Positions 38,941 to 46,864 of a stretch of DNA of 64,000 bases are shown here, one piece after another; position 1 is the stretch's first letter; the number at the start of each line of letters is the position of its first letter. This DNA is from Nitrospirales bacterium (lineage in GTDB: Bacteria > Nitrospirota > Nitrospiria > Nitrospirales > UBA8639). The translations under genes and the position numbers were made by a program. The stretch covers positions 2,268,001 to 2,332,000 of the forward strand of contig JALDRJ010000002.1 of assembly GCA_031315865.1 (NCBI GenBank). Direction: 5' to 3'. The notes beneath the pieces are model-generated. The model was not told the DNA's origin. It made no database searches and saw only the letters and a program-made list of their open reading frames with translations.

Positions 38941-39549
38941 ATGACCTCTGTATGTAAAAAGATCTTCTTTGTCATATTCGTGATTCTTTTATCCGGTCTT
39001 GTGAGTGGTTGTCCTCGCCCCGATGTCATTGTTCCACCTGGGCCTCCTGAAGAGGGCTTTCTGCTGGGGCCAGAAGACGTCATTGAAGTTGTCGTCTGGA
39101 AGAACCAAGACCTTTCCAAGCAAGTTGTGATTCGCCCGGATGGCAAAGTCTCATTACCATTGATCGGAGATGTGCCCGCTTCAGGTCTCACAGCTGATCA
39201 ATTAGCGGAAGAAATCGAAGAGCGTTATAAGGCGTTTAAAGAAAATCCAGCAGTTTCCGTGAATGTTATTGAAGTGAATAGTTACTACGTGTTTGTTGTT
39301 GGAGAGGTCAATAGTCCAGGCAAGCTTCAAATGAAATCTTATACGACTATTCTGCAAGCGGTGTCTTTGGCTGGCGGTTTCACGCAATTTGCGTCCACGA
39401 ATGACATGCGAATCATCAGGAATGTGATTAATGGTGATGGGAAGGTCAAGGAATTGCGTATTCCCGTTCGGTATGATGACCTCATCTCAGATGATGGAGC
39501 CGCGTACAACGTAACGTTGCAATCCGGGGATACGATTGTCGTTCCTTAG
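38941..39549 (+). CDS. Polysaccharide export lipoprotein, Wza-like (second copy)
   Basis: A paralogue of the preceding gene with the same domain order (FLLGPEDVIEVVVWKNQDLS, VIRPDGKVSLPLIGDV, SLBB domain with VSLAGGFTQFA, QSGDTIVVP). It differs in having a lipoprotein signal, VILLSGLVSGC, with an ideal lipobox, and a proline-rich linker. This resembles the export proteins annotated with XrtA/PEP-CTERM exopolysaccharide loci. AGGCGGTG upstream of ATG 38941 favours that start over the GTG at 38932. The 202 residues fit the short Wza-like form without the C-terminal outer-membrane helix of E. coli Wza. Confidence 0.9.
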   Translation: MTSVCKKIFFVIFVILLSGLVSGCPRPDVIVPPGPPEEGFLLGPEDVIEVVVWKNQDLSKQVVIRPDGKVSLPLIGDVPASGLTADQLAEEIEERYKAFKENPAVSVNVIEVNSYYVFVVGEVNSPGKLQMKSYTTILQAVSLAGGFTQFASTNDMRIIRNVINGDGKVKELRIPVRYDDLISDDGAAYNVTLQSGDTIVVP

Positions 39550-39678
39550 TCCTGTATGGTGCTGGCCGGTATTTGCTAAACCCAAGCTGCGGTAAAGAAG
39601 CCATAAAGTGACGCTTTTCAAATATCAACGTGAGGGTAAAAACTTTAATTTAGGGAGGCGGTTCGTCTCATAAAGCTC

Positions 39679-42054
39679 ATGGAATCTGGAAACATCAAAA
39701 ATGCAAACGTTGATAATAATCTTTTAATACAGGCGTTTATCCAAGACCTGTTAGATATTGCTGTTCGTCGTAAATGGCTGATTTTGAGTATTATCGTGGT
39801 TTGTGTAGCCGCATCTGGAGCCTATGCCTGGTATAAGCCGCTTATTTATCGCTCTAGTACAACTATTTTGGTTGAACACCAAAAAATCCCTGGAGAAATT
39901 GTTCGACCTATGGTCGGTGGAGTGGCTGGGCGGGTATCGACGATTACACAGCAAGTACTGAGTCGAACCAGCCTGCAAAAAGTGATTGAAGAGTTGGACT
40001 TATACCCTGAGGAAATTAAATTAGAAGGGTATGACGCCGTTATCGAGATGATGAGAATGCATGTCATGCTGGAGACAAAGGGAAAACGAGACGAGCTTGA
40101 ATCATTTACGATTTCGTTTTCTCATGAAGATCCGATGATTGCCATGAAAGTCACGGCGAAAATTGCGTCCCAATATATCGATGAAAATTTGAAAATGCGT
40201 GAACAGTTAGTCGAAGGAGCATCAGAGTTTCTGAGCCAAGAGCTTGAAATTGCCAAGAAAGAGCTCGATGAAAAGGAAAAGACATTAAGTGAGTATAAGT
40301 TAAAACATTATGGAAAGTTACCGGCGCAATTAAGTACGAATTTACGTGCCTTAGATCGCCTTCAACGAGAAAAAGTTTCTATTCAGGATTCGTTAAACAG
40401 TCTGAGCGCGAGAATTGAAGTGGTTCAAAAGTCAGCGAGAGATTATGAGTCAATGGCTGGGACACTCGGGGAATTACAGGGGTTTGATTCTGTAACTGGA
40501 CAGGTGACTCCGACGAATCCACTGGCTCAGCAGTTGTTGGAGTTGAAAGAAAAATTGAAAACCATGTTGGTTGAATATACGGAATCCTATCCTGATGTCA
40601 TTTCTCTGAGAAACCATATTAAGAGACTTGAAGCAGAAATGGCCGCAGCGGAATCTCCGGCAGAAAGCCCTGAGGAGTTTGATTCGGAAGAGCTTCTCAT
40701 GGATGTCCAAAGCGACTCTGCGCCAAGTTTTGACCCGTACCTTCAAGATTTAATTAATACCCAGGCTGAATTAAAAGCTCAGATCAAAAAGCTGAAAGAT
40801 CGAAATCAAAGAATTGATGTGGAGATGGTTCAATATCAAAGGAATATTGATGCGACTCCTGAGCACGAACAAGAACTATTGGTTTTGGAACGTGACTACC
40901 GCAACATGCAGAAGAATTACCAACGATTGCATGAAAAGCAGCTCAGTTCCCGAATCTCAGAAAATTTGGAAAAACGGCAGAAAGCCGAGCGGTTTCGAAT
41001 ACTTGATCCTGCAAATCTACCAACGATTCCAGAAGGCCCTCCTCGGTTTCTGATCGTCCTCGCTGGGTTGTTTCTTGGGTGTGGGGTTGGGTACGGTCTG
41101 GCATTTCTTCTTGAGCAATGGAAGCCGACCTTTCGTCGATCGGAGGATGCAGAGATTTCGATCGGGCTTCCGATTCTTGCCACCATCCCGAGTTTTCAAA
41201 TTGCGTATGGAAAATCATTCAAGAGTCTTGCTCACGAGGCTGCGGGCATGGGAAGTAGAAGGCCCGCAGGTGGGCGTATACCCCAGAGTTATCTGCCTAC
41301 CAGTTTTTCTGAGAGTCCAACCAATGGAAAGTCCGAGAATCATTCAAGAAATGGGTTTCCTCAGGAGCTAGGGCTTGTGGCACGATGGAGGCCTGGTTCG
41401 ATCGTGGCCGAACAGTTTCGCGTGGCAGCCACGAGGCTCAATCTTATGCGCTCCAATCAGGAAAGTACCGTCGTGCTCGTCACGAGTTCCATGAAGGGAG
41501 AAGGGAAAACATCAACGGTTGCCAATCTGGCTTATACTTTGGCCAATGATTTAAATGAGCCGACATTAGTCATTGATTGTGATTTCAAACGTCCGGCTAT
41601 GCACGACTTAATGTCCATTCCTGGGGAGCCAGGGCTAGCAGAGTATTTTCAGGGTGAGGAGCCATTGGAAGCCTGTATGCATCAAGTTTCAGATGGCCCA
41701 CTTTGGGTGTTAACCGTAGGGGACATCAGGGAAAACCCCGTCCCTTTATCTAAATTTCCTCAATTGGCATCGGTGATTGAAGCAATCAAATCTCGTTTCC
41801 GTTACATTTTATTGGATGCCCCTCCGATTCTTCCCTTGGCAGATATTAATGCTCTGACTGGACTAGCAGAGATTTTACTGTTTGTCGTTCGTTCCGGAAG
41901 CACTCCCAAGGATGTGGTGCTCAAGGCGACTGATATGTTAAAGACAAAGGCACAATCTCGACTAATTTTGACAGATGCATGGTCACAAGGAATGCCCTAC
42001 TATGTCCGCCAAGGATATGAAGTTCCGTATGCTATTGGCGAAAAAAGTAGATGA
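39679..42054 (+). CDS. Chain-length determinant fused to BY-type tyrosine kinase (Wzc-like)
   Basis: The 791-residue inner-membrane protein combines a Wzz domain (N-terminal helix WLILSIIVVCVAASGAYAWY, long periplasmic coiled coil of about 170-420, second helix near 460-485) with a cytoplasmic bacterial tyrosine kinase. Walker A is MKGEGKTS (605-612), Walker A' is VIDCDFKRP and Walker B is ILLDAPPI. The C-terminus has four tyrosines (YYVRQGYEVPY) that could be autophosphorylated. Wzc-type kinases control polymer length and export. The last four bases overlap the next start (ATGA), so the priming transferase is coupled. The ATG has no close Shine-Dalgarno; GGGAGGCGG is about 20 bases upstream. 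Confidence 0.92.
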   Translation: MESGNIKNANVDNNLLIQAFIQDLLDIAVRRKWLILSIIVVCVAASGAYAWYKPLIYRSSTTILVEHQKIPGEIVRPMVGGVAGRVSTITQQVLSRTSLQKVIEELDLYPEEIKLEGYDAVIEMMRMHVMLETKGKRDELESFTISFSHEDPMIAMKVTAKIASQYIDENLKMREQLVEGASEFLSQELEIAKKELDEKEKTLSEYKLKHYGKLPAQLSTNLRALDRLQREKVSIQDSLNSLSARIEVVQKSARDYESMAGTLGELQGFDSVTGQVTPTNPLAQQLLELKEKLKTMLVEYTESYPDVISLRNHIKRLEAEMAAAESPAESPEEFDSEELLMDVQSDSAPSFDPYLQDLINTQAELKAQIKKLKDRNQRIDVEMVQYQRNIDATPEHEQELLVLERDYRNMQKNYQRLHEKQLSSRISENLEKRQKAERFRILDPANLPTIPEGPPRFLIVLAGLFLGCGVGYGLAFLLEQWKPTFRRSEDAEISIGLPILATIPSFQIAYGKSFKSLAHEAAGMGSRRPAGGRIPQSYLPTSFSESPTNGKSENHSRNGFPQELGLVARWRPGSIVAEQFRVAATRLNLMRSNQESTVVLVTSSMKGEGKTSTVANLAYTLANDLNEPTLVIDCDFKRPAMHDLMSIPGEPGLAEYFQGEEPLEACMHQVSDGPLWVLTVGDIRENPVPLSKFPQLASVIEAIKSRFRYILLDAPPILPLADINALTGLAEILLFVVRSGSTPKDVVLKATDMLKTKAQSRLILTDAWSQGMPYYVRQGYEVPYAIGEKSR

Positions 42055-43109
42055 TTCAATCTCAATTAGATGATCTGCAACATGTTATGCCTGGGCACGT
42101 TGGGTTCATCGAGCGGCTCTTAGAAATATTCGGATTGCGAAAACGTGTGTTAATTCTTGGAGATGGAGGGTTAGCGAATAATCTAGCACGAGTATTAGTG
42201 ACCAATGGGCGGAATCGATTTGATGTCGTTGGGTTCTTATCGAAAGACGTGGGGTTGGTGAGTCATCAGGCCTTGGCTCCTTCAATTATAGGAACCATCG
42301 ACCAGCTTTTTGAACTGACTGAGAATTACCGCGTTCAAACTGTCGCGGTCTGCTTTGAAGATCGTCGAGGGACAATGCCTCTGGACGCTCTCCTGGACAT
42401 AAAATCGTTAGGAGTTGAGGTTGTCGATGGTCACCGCATGTATGAGGCTGAATGTGGACGGTTGTCCATCGACGAACTGAAGCCTAGTTTTTTGATTTTT
42501 TCTCAAGGATTTCGCCGTAAGCCCGTGGTCATGGTACTGAAACGGCTCGTCGACATCATTGGTGCCTTCTTGGGGCTTTTGCTCCTCGCGCCCTTGTTGT
42601 TGATTATTGCCATACTGATTAAACTCGATTCACCAGGACCTGTTTTCTATCGACAGACTCGAATTGGACTACATGGTTATCCATATATTCTCCGTAAGTT
42701 TCGATCAATGAGACAAAATGCTGAGGCACAAGGTGTCAGGTGGGCGTCAGTGTCTGATGATCGCGTCACTCGAGTGGGGTACTGGTTACGCCGATTACGC
42801 CTTGATGAGCTCCCGCAATTTTTGAATGTCTTAAAAGGAGAGATGAGTCTTGTTGGTCCGAGACCTGAACGTCCGCATTTTGTCCAAGAACTCCGGACAT
42901 TTATCCCATTTTATGATCTTCGTCACACGGTACGACCGGGTATCACGGGATGGGCTCAAACATGTTTTCAATATGCAGCTTCGTTAGAAGATTCACATAT
43001 GAAACTGCAATATGATCTTTATTATGTCAAAAACCTCTCGCTTTGGTTGGATGTTCGAATATTACTGCGGACCTTTCACGTCGTGTTGCTAGGGACGGGG
43101 GCCCGATAA
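42051..43109 (+). CDS. Exopolysaccharide polyprenyl glycosylphosphotransferase (TIGR03013-like)
   Basis: The enzyme transfers a sugar-1-phosphate to undecaprenyl phosphate to begin the repeat unit. The C-terminal catalytic half has the membrane-anchoring [18 protein letters not shown] helix, [15 protein letters not shown] and [20 protein letters not shown] with VGPRPERP. The N-terminal half has a nucleotide-binding-like fold ([18 protein letters not shown]). The protein is 352 residues and lacks the four to five N-terminal membrane helices usual in this family. It overlaps the Wzc-like gene by four bases. Confidence 0.9.
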   Translation: MIQSQLDDLQHVMPGHVGFIERLLEIFGLRKRVLILGDGGLANNLARVLVTNGRNRFDVVGFLSKDVGLVSHQALAPSIIGTIDQLFELTENYRVQTVAVCFEDRRGTMPLDALLDIKSLGVEVVDGHRMYEAECGRLSIDELKPSFLIFSQGFRRKPVVMVLKRLVDIIGAFLGLLLLAPLLLIIAILIKLDSPGPVFYRQTRIGLHGYPYILRKFRSMRQNAEAQGVRWASVSDDRVTRVGYWLRRLRLDELPQFLNVLKGEMSLVGPRPERPHFVQELRTFIPFYDLRHTVRPGITGWAQTCFQYAASLEDSHMKLQYDLYYVKNLSLWLDVRILLRTFHVVLLGTGAR

Positions 43110-43133
43110 TGATCGTGGTGTGGAGTATGTCGC

Positions 43134-44069
43134 ATGATTCATAGCTTAAGCTTTGATATCGAAGAACATTTTCAAGTTGCGGCGTTTGATTGTCCAGCGA
43201 GACGCCGACATTGGGATGTTCTCCATAGCCGGGTCGAGCAGAGCACGGAGACAATTCTCTCACTTCTTGAAGCCGTCAATGTTCAGGCTACGATGTTTAT
43301 ACTCGGGTGGGTAGCTGAGCGACATGGTGGCTTAGTGAAACGACTGGCCAATGCTGGCCATGAAATTGCCTGTCATGGGTATTCGCATGAATTAATAGCC
43401 GCCCAGAGTCCGGCGAAATTTCGGGAAGATATTCGAACAGCTAAAAAGATTCTAGAAGATCTTACTGGAAAGGCAGTCTTGGGGTACCGTGCTCCGACAT
43501 TTTCGATTACGAAAGAGACAAAATGGGCCCTGCCGATTCTGGTTGAAGAGGGCTATCTCTATGATTCCAGCATCGTTCCCGCTGTTCATGATTCGTATGG
43601 AATCCCTGATGCTTCTCCAGACATTCATTCGTTAGCCACAAGTTCAGGCGTACTCTGGGAGGTTCCTCCGTCAACGTATAAAATTGGCTGGATGAGAGTG
43701 CCAATTGGAGGAGGAGGGTATTTCCGTTTGTTACCGTATCGGTTGTTTAAGTGGTTTTTGACGCAAGTAGAAAATGAGGGCATGCCACTGGTGATGTATT
43801 TTCATCCGTGGGAGCTTGATCCTGATCAGCCGAAGATGAAAGGCTCTTTGCTTTCTGGTTTTCGTCATTATGTGAATTTACAAAAAACCCAGAGACGCCT
43901 GGCTGCACTTCTTCAAGATTTTCAATTTGCCCCAATCTGTACTGCGCTTCCCTCTTTCCCCTCTTTGATTGGAGAAGACTCCAATCATTCGCAGACGCAT
44001 CAGGCGATAGATTCGTTGACTAATCCATCGTGTTCAGGCAATTCAGCCATTAGTCATTTTCAGAAATAA
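43134..44069 (+). CDS. XrtA-associated polysaccharide deacetylase (DUF3473 type)
   Basis: A 311-residue NodB-fold deacetylase. Asp8 in SFDIEEHFQVAAF and His81 and His85 in CHGYSHEL form the metal-binding triad, and GYRAPTFSITKET is the next conserved block. The C-terminal HPWELDPDQPKM belongs to the DUF3473 extension typical of exosortase-linked exopolysaccharide loci (TIGR03006). It probably removes acetyl groups from N-acetyl sugars of the polymer. No signal peptide is seen, so it would act in the cytoplasm or need another route. Confidence 0.9.
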   Translation: MIHSLSFDIEEHFQVAAFDCPARRRHWDVLHSRVEQSTETILSLLEAVNVQATMFILGWVAERHGGLVKRLANAGHEIACHGYSHELIAAQSPAKFREDIRTAKKILEDLTGKAVLGYRAPTFSITKETKWALPILVEEGYLYDSSIVPAVHDSYGIPDASPDIHSLATSSGVLWEVPPSTYKIGWMRVPIGGGGYFRLLPYRLFKWFLTQVENEGMPLVMYFHPWELDPDQPKMKGSLLSGFRHYVNLQKTQRRLAALLQDFQFAPICTALPSFPSLIGEDSNHSQTHQAIDSLTNPSCSGNSAISHFQK

Positions 44070-44181
44070 TGCTTTTGGCCAGGTCGTGCGGTTCATGTAT
44101 GTGTCTGCTTGGCAGTGCAGGAAATGCTGGCAGCCTTATTTGTCAGTCGTGCTAACGAATAGAACGTGCTACGATTGAAGT

Positions 44182-45390
44182 ATGCATATTCTGTTTCTTG
44201 CCCCTCATCCATTTTACCAGGATCGCGGGACTCCCATAGCCGTTAACCTTATCCTTCGGGTGTTAGCCGAGAGAGGTGAAACGGTTGATGTCCTGACTTA
44301 CCATGAAGGCAGTCAAGTACAGCATCCTGGCATGACCTTGAGGCGTATACGTTTCCTCCCGTTTATTCGGAATATTCGGCCAGGGTTTTCTTTCAAGAAA
44401 CTACTGTGTGACGGGGTGATGATGATCCACGCCCTGCTGCTAGCCAGGAAGCATCACTATCACGTCGTTCATGCAGTAGAAGAGTCTGTTTTTATGGCCC
44501 TTCTCATCAAGACTCTCTTTCGTATTCCCTACGTGTATGATATGGATTCTTCCCTGCCACAACAGATGGTTGAGAGCAATGTATGTTTTCGCCCTTTTCT
44601 CGTCATGCTATCTTTTTGCGAATCACTGGCTATCAAGCGGGCCAAGGCCGTCGTTCCAGTTTGTGATGTGTTAGGCGATCTTGCAAGGCGTCATGGAGCC
44701 CAGGAAGTCAGCATTCTCCAAGATATTCCCTTGCTCGAGGGGGGGTGTTCTCCAGAATTATCCAAGAAGGACGTTGAGGCTGAACGTGAAAGAATCACGA
44801 TTACCTATGTCGGAAACCTAGAGCCCTATCAAGGGATCGATCTGTTACTGGAGAGTTTCTCTCTTCTCACACGATATGTCGATCACGCCGATCTTGTGAT
44901 CGTAGGAGGAACGAAAGCGCACATTCAACGTTATGAGCAAAAGTCTCGAAATTTAGGTATAGGGGGGCGGGTCTGTTTTTGGGGAGCGAAACCCACCGAT
45001 CAATTAGCATTCTTTCTCGCGAAGTCCGACATTTTAGTTTCTCCACGGATACAGGGAAATAATACTCCAATGAAACTGTATTCCTATTTGCAAAGTGGGA
45101 AACCGATCGTCGCAACCAACTTACCCACGCATACGCAAGTACTGACTGACAGAGTCGCTATGCTCGTCGGTCCTGATCCTGAGGCATTTTCACGAGGGAT
45201 GCTTTGCCTCATTCAAGATTCGGCGCTGTCTCAAGCACTTGGTGAGGCTGGTCGGATTCTCGTCGAACAACATTACAGTTTTGCCTCGTTTCGTGCCAAG
45301 GTAAACAATCTGTATGACTGGTTGGCCAGCACGTTGGTTTCTGAATCAAAACAGGAAGAGTATTTCCATTCTCCGTATTCTTCCATTTAA
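44182..45390 (+). CDS. Family 4 glycosyltransferase
   Basis: A GT-B fold glycosyltransferase of 402 residues. The N-terminal MHILFLAPHPFYQDRGTPIA matches the group found in exosortase-associated loci, and the C-terminal donor domain has ITYVGNLEPYQGIDLLLE and the NNTPMKLYSYLQSGKPIVA nucleotide-sugar motif with acidic/polar residues. It adds a sugar during repeat-unit assembly; the specificity cannot be read. The spacer to the deacetylase is 112 bp. Confidence 0.85.
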   Translation: MHILFLAPHPFYQDRGTPIAVNLILRVLAERGETVDVLTYHEGSQVQHPGMTLRRIRFLPFIRNIRPGFSFKKLLCDGVMMIHALLLARKHHYHVVHAVEESVFMALLIKTLFRIPYVYDMDSSLPQQMVESNVCFRPFLVMLSFCESLAIKRAKAVVPVCDVLGDLARRHGAQEVSILQDIPLLEGGCSPELSKKDVEAERERITITYVGNLEPYQGIDLLLESFSLLTRYVDHADLVIVGGTKAHIQRYEQKSRNLGIGGRVCFWGAKPTDQLAFFLAKSDILVSPRIQGNNTPMKLYSYLQSGKPIVATNLPTHTQVLTDRVAMLVGPDPEAFSRGMLCLIQDSALSQALGEAGRILVEQHYSFASFRAKVNNLYDWLASTLVSESKQEEYFHSPYSSI

Positions 45391-45453
45391 TGCCCAAAAT
45401 GACGTAGAGAACTCCATCTGCCGAATAGTTTTAGTAATTGAACGATGTGATCA

Positions 45454-45894
45454 TTGGATCGACTCCTTAAAATGACTGAAATTAATAATTTTTTTTTCGT
45501 TGGAAGGGGAGAGGTCCTTTTTCAGCCCGTGTATATTGATGCTGTGGTCGAGGGGTTTCTTTTAGGCTTAGATAAAGATGAGGCGATTTGGAAAGGTATT
45601 TATTGTTTGCGGTGAGCAATATGGGCCGTTTAAAGAGCTAGTTTTTGCGATTGCCCGAGAGCTTGACGTATTTGTCTCTCATAGGCATATTTCTATGAAA
45701 CTAGCCTTATGGGCTGCCTCTCTCCATGAAAAGGTTCGTGTGCCGCTTGGCCTTGAATCTCCTTTGCACGACGACCAATGAGTTTTTTTCAGAATAATCG
45801 AGCCTATACGATCGAATGAGCTAAAAGTATCTTGGGATGCCAGCCAGAGGTCTGGTGACAAACGAGTCTTTATCGCACGATTGGTTGGGCATGA
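45454..45894 (+). pseudogene. Remnant of an NAD-dependent sugar epimerase gene
   Basis: Only the C-terminal third of an epimerase/dehydratase survives. NNFFFVGRGEVLFQPVYID and VVEGFLLGLDKDEAI read in one frame, then after an extra T near 45588 the second frame continues GKVFIVCGEQYG and ELVFAIARELDVF to LHDDQ and a TGA at 45779. Further on, FFQNNRAYTIE and AKSILG are recognisable, broken by stops. The intact epimerase at 55008-56063 shows the same order of blocks. The N-terminal NAD domain is absent, so the gene was truncated as well as frameshifted. Confidence 0.7.
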
Positions 45895-46056
45895 AGATCA
45901 AGCCATTTTCTGGGAAGGCTGAAGGAAGTGACTTCTTAATTCTCAAGAAGCCGTGCCGATAAGATTAGGAGGTCAGCGTCTTTTCGGGGGCACGGATCGC
46001 GGTCGTGAAGGAGTTCATAGTTGAGTTTTTGGTGTGCATGACGGTAGAGGGGGCCT

Positions 46057-46848
46057 ATGGTATCGACAGAACCTGACACGAGAGTTTTATCTCAGTCCAA
46101 CGTCATTGCGAAAAAACCTCTCGTCAAGAGTTTAGCGGAATCTGAAACCTCCACCTTGAAGAAATATCAAAATTTTTTCGTCGGTTCATCAAGTTTGTTG
46201 GCCTTGCTGAAGTTTGAATTTCTCACCGTTTTTCTCGGCCCTCTACCTGGCGCATTAGGGCTGTTGCTGCGGAAACAACTATTTCCCTCGTTATGCAAGA
46301 AGGTCGGTAAGGGTGTCGTGTGGGGCAGAAATATATCACTGCGACATCCAGGAAAGATCACGCTTGGAGATCGCGTGGCGATCGACGATCATTGTCTGGT
46401 GGATGCCAAGGGAGGAGAGCCGGAAGGAATCACGATCGGAAACGATGTCTTGATCGCGAGAAGCTCGATTATCCAAGCCAAAAATGGTCCGATTACTATC
46501 GGTGCCCATTGCTCAATCGGCAGTCAATGCCAGTTGAGTTCAGTCGGTGGCATCACGTTGGGCACGTCGGTGATGATGGCCGGGCAATGTTACGTCGGAG
46601 GAGGACGTTACCATACGGCTGACCGGGCCATCCCAATGGCGGAGCAAGGGCTCTATTCCAACGGTCCTGTGGTCATTGGAAATGACGTCTGGATTGGTTC
46701 TGGCGTGATTGTGCAAGATGGTGTGCGGGTAGGAAATGGCTGTGTCATTGGGTCGGGTGCAGTGGTGACCGAAGATATCCCTGATTTTGCTATCGTGATT
46801 CCAAACCGTAAGCTTCTGTTCCTCCCACGAGGAGAGTCGCTGACGTAA
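46057..46848 (+). CDS. Left-handed beta-helix acyltransferase
   Basis: A 263-residue protein whose C-terminal two thirds is hexapeptide-repeat (LbH) structure, with ITIGNDVLIARSSIIQAKNG, VVIGNDVWIGSGVIVQDGV and the end VIGSGAVVTEDIPD typical of sugar O- or N-acyltransferases. The first 75 residues are a less usual extension with a hydrophobic segment (LLALLKFEFLTVFLGPLPGALGLLL), which may associate with the membrane. GAGGGGG lies just upstream of the ATG. It is 16 bp upstream of the E1 gene, so it is a good candidate for the enzyme that uses the acyl group made by the following three genes. Confidence 0.88.
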   Translation: MVSTEPDTRVLSQSNVIAKKPLVKSLAESETSTLKKYQNFFVGSSSLLALLKFEFLTVFLGPLPGALGLLLRKQLFPSLCKKVGKGVVWGRNISLRHPGKITLGDRVAIDDHCLVDAKGGEPEGITIGNDVLIARSSIIQAKNGPITIGAHCSIGSQCQLSSVGGITLGTSVMMAGQCYVGGGRYHTADRAIPMAEQGLYSNGPVVIGNDVWIGSGVIVQDGVRVGNGCVIGSGAVVTEDIPDFAIVIPNRKLLFLPRGESLT

Positions 46849-46864
46849 GGAGATATTAACAGGT

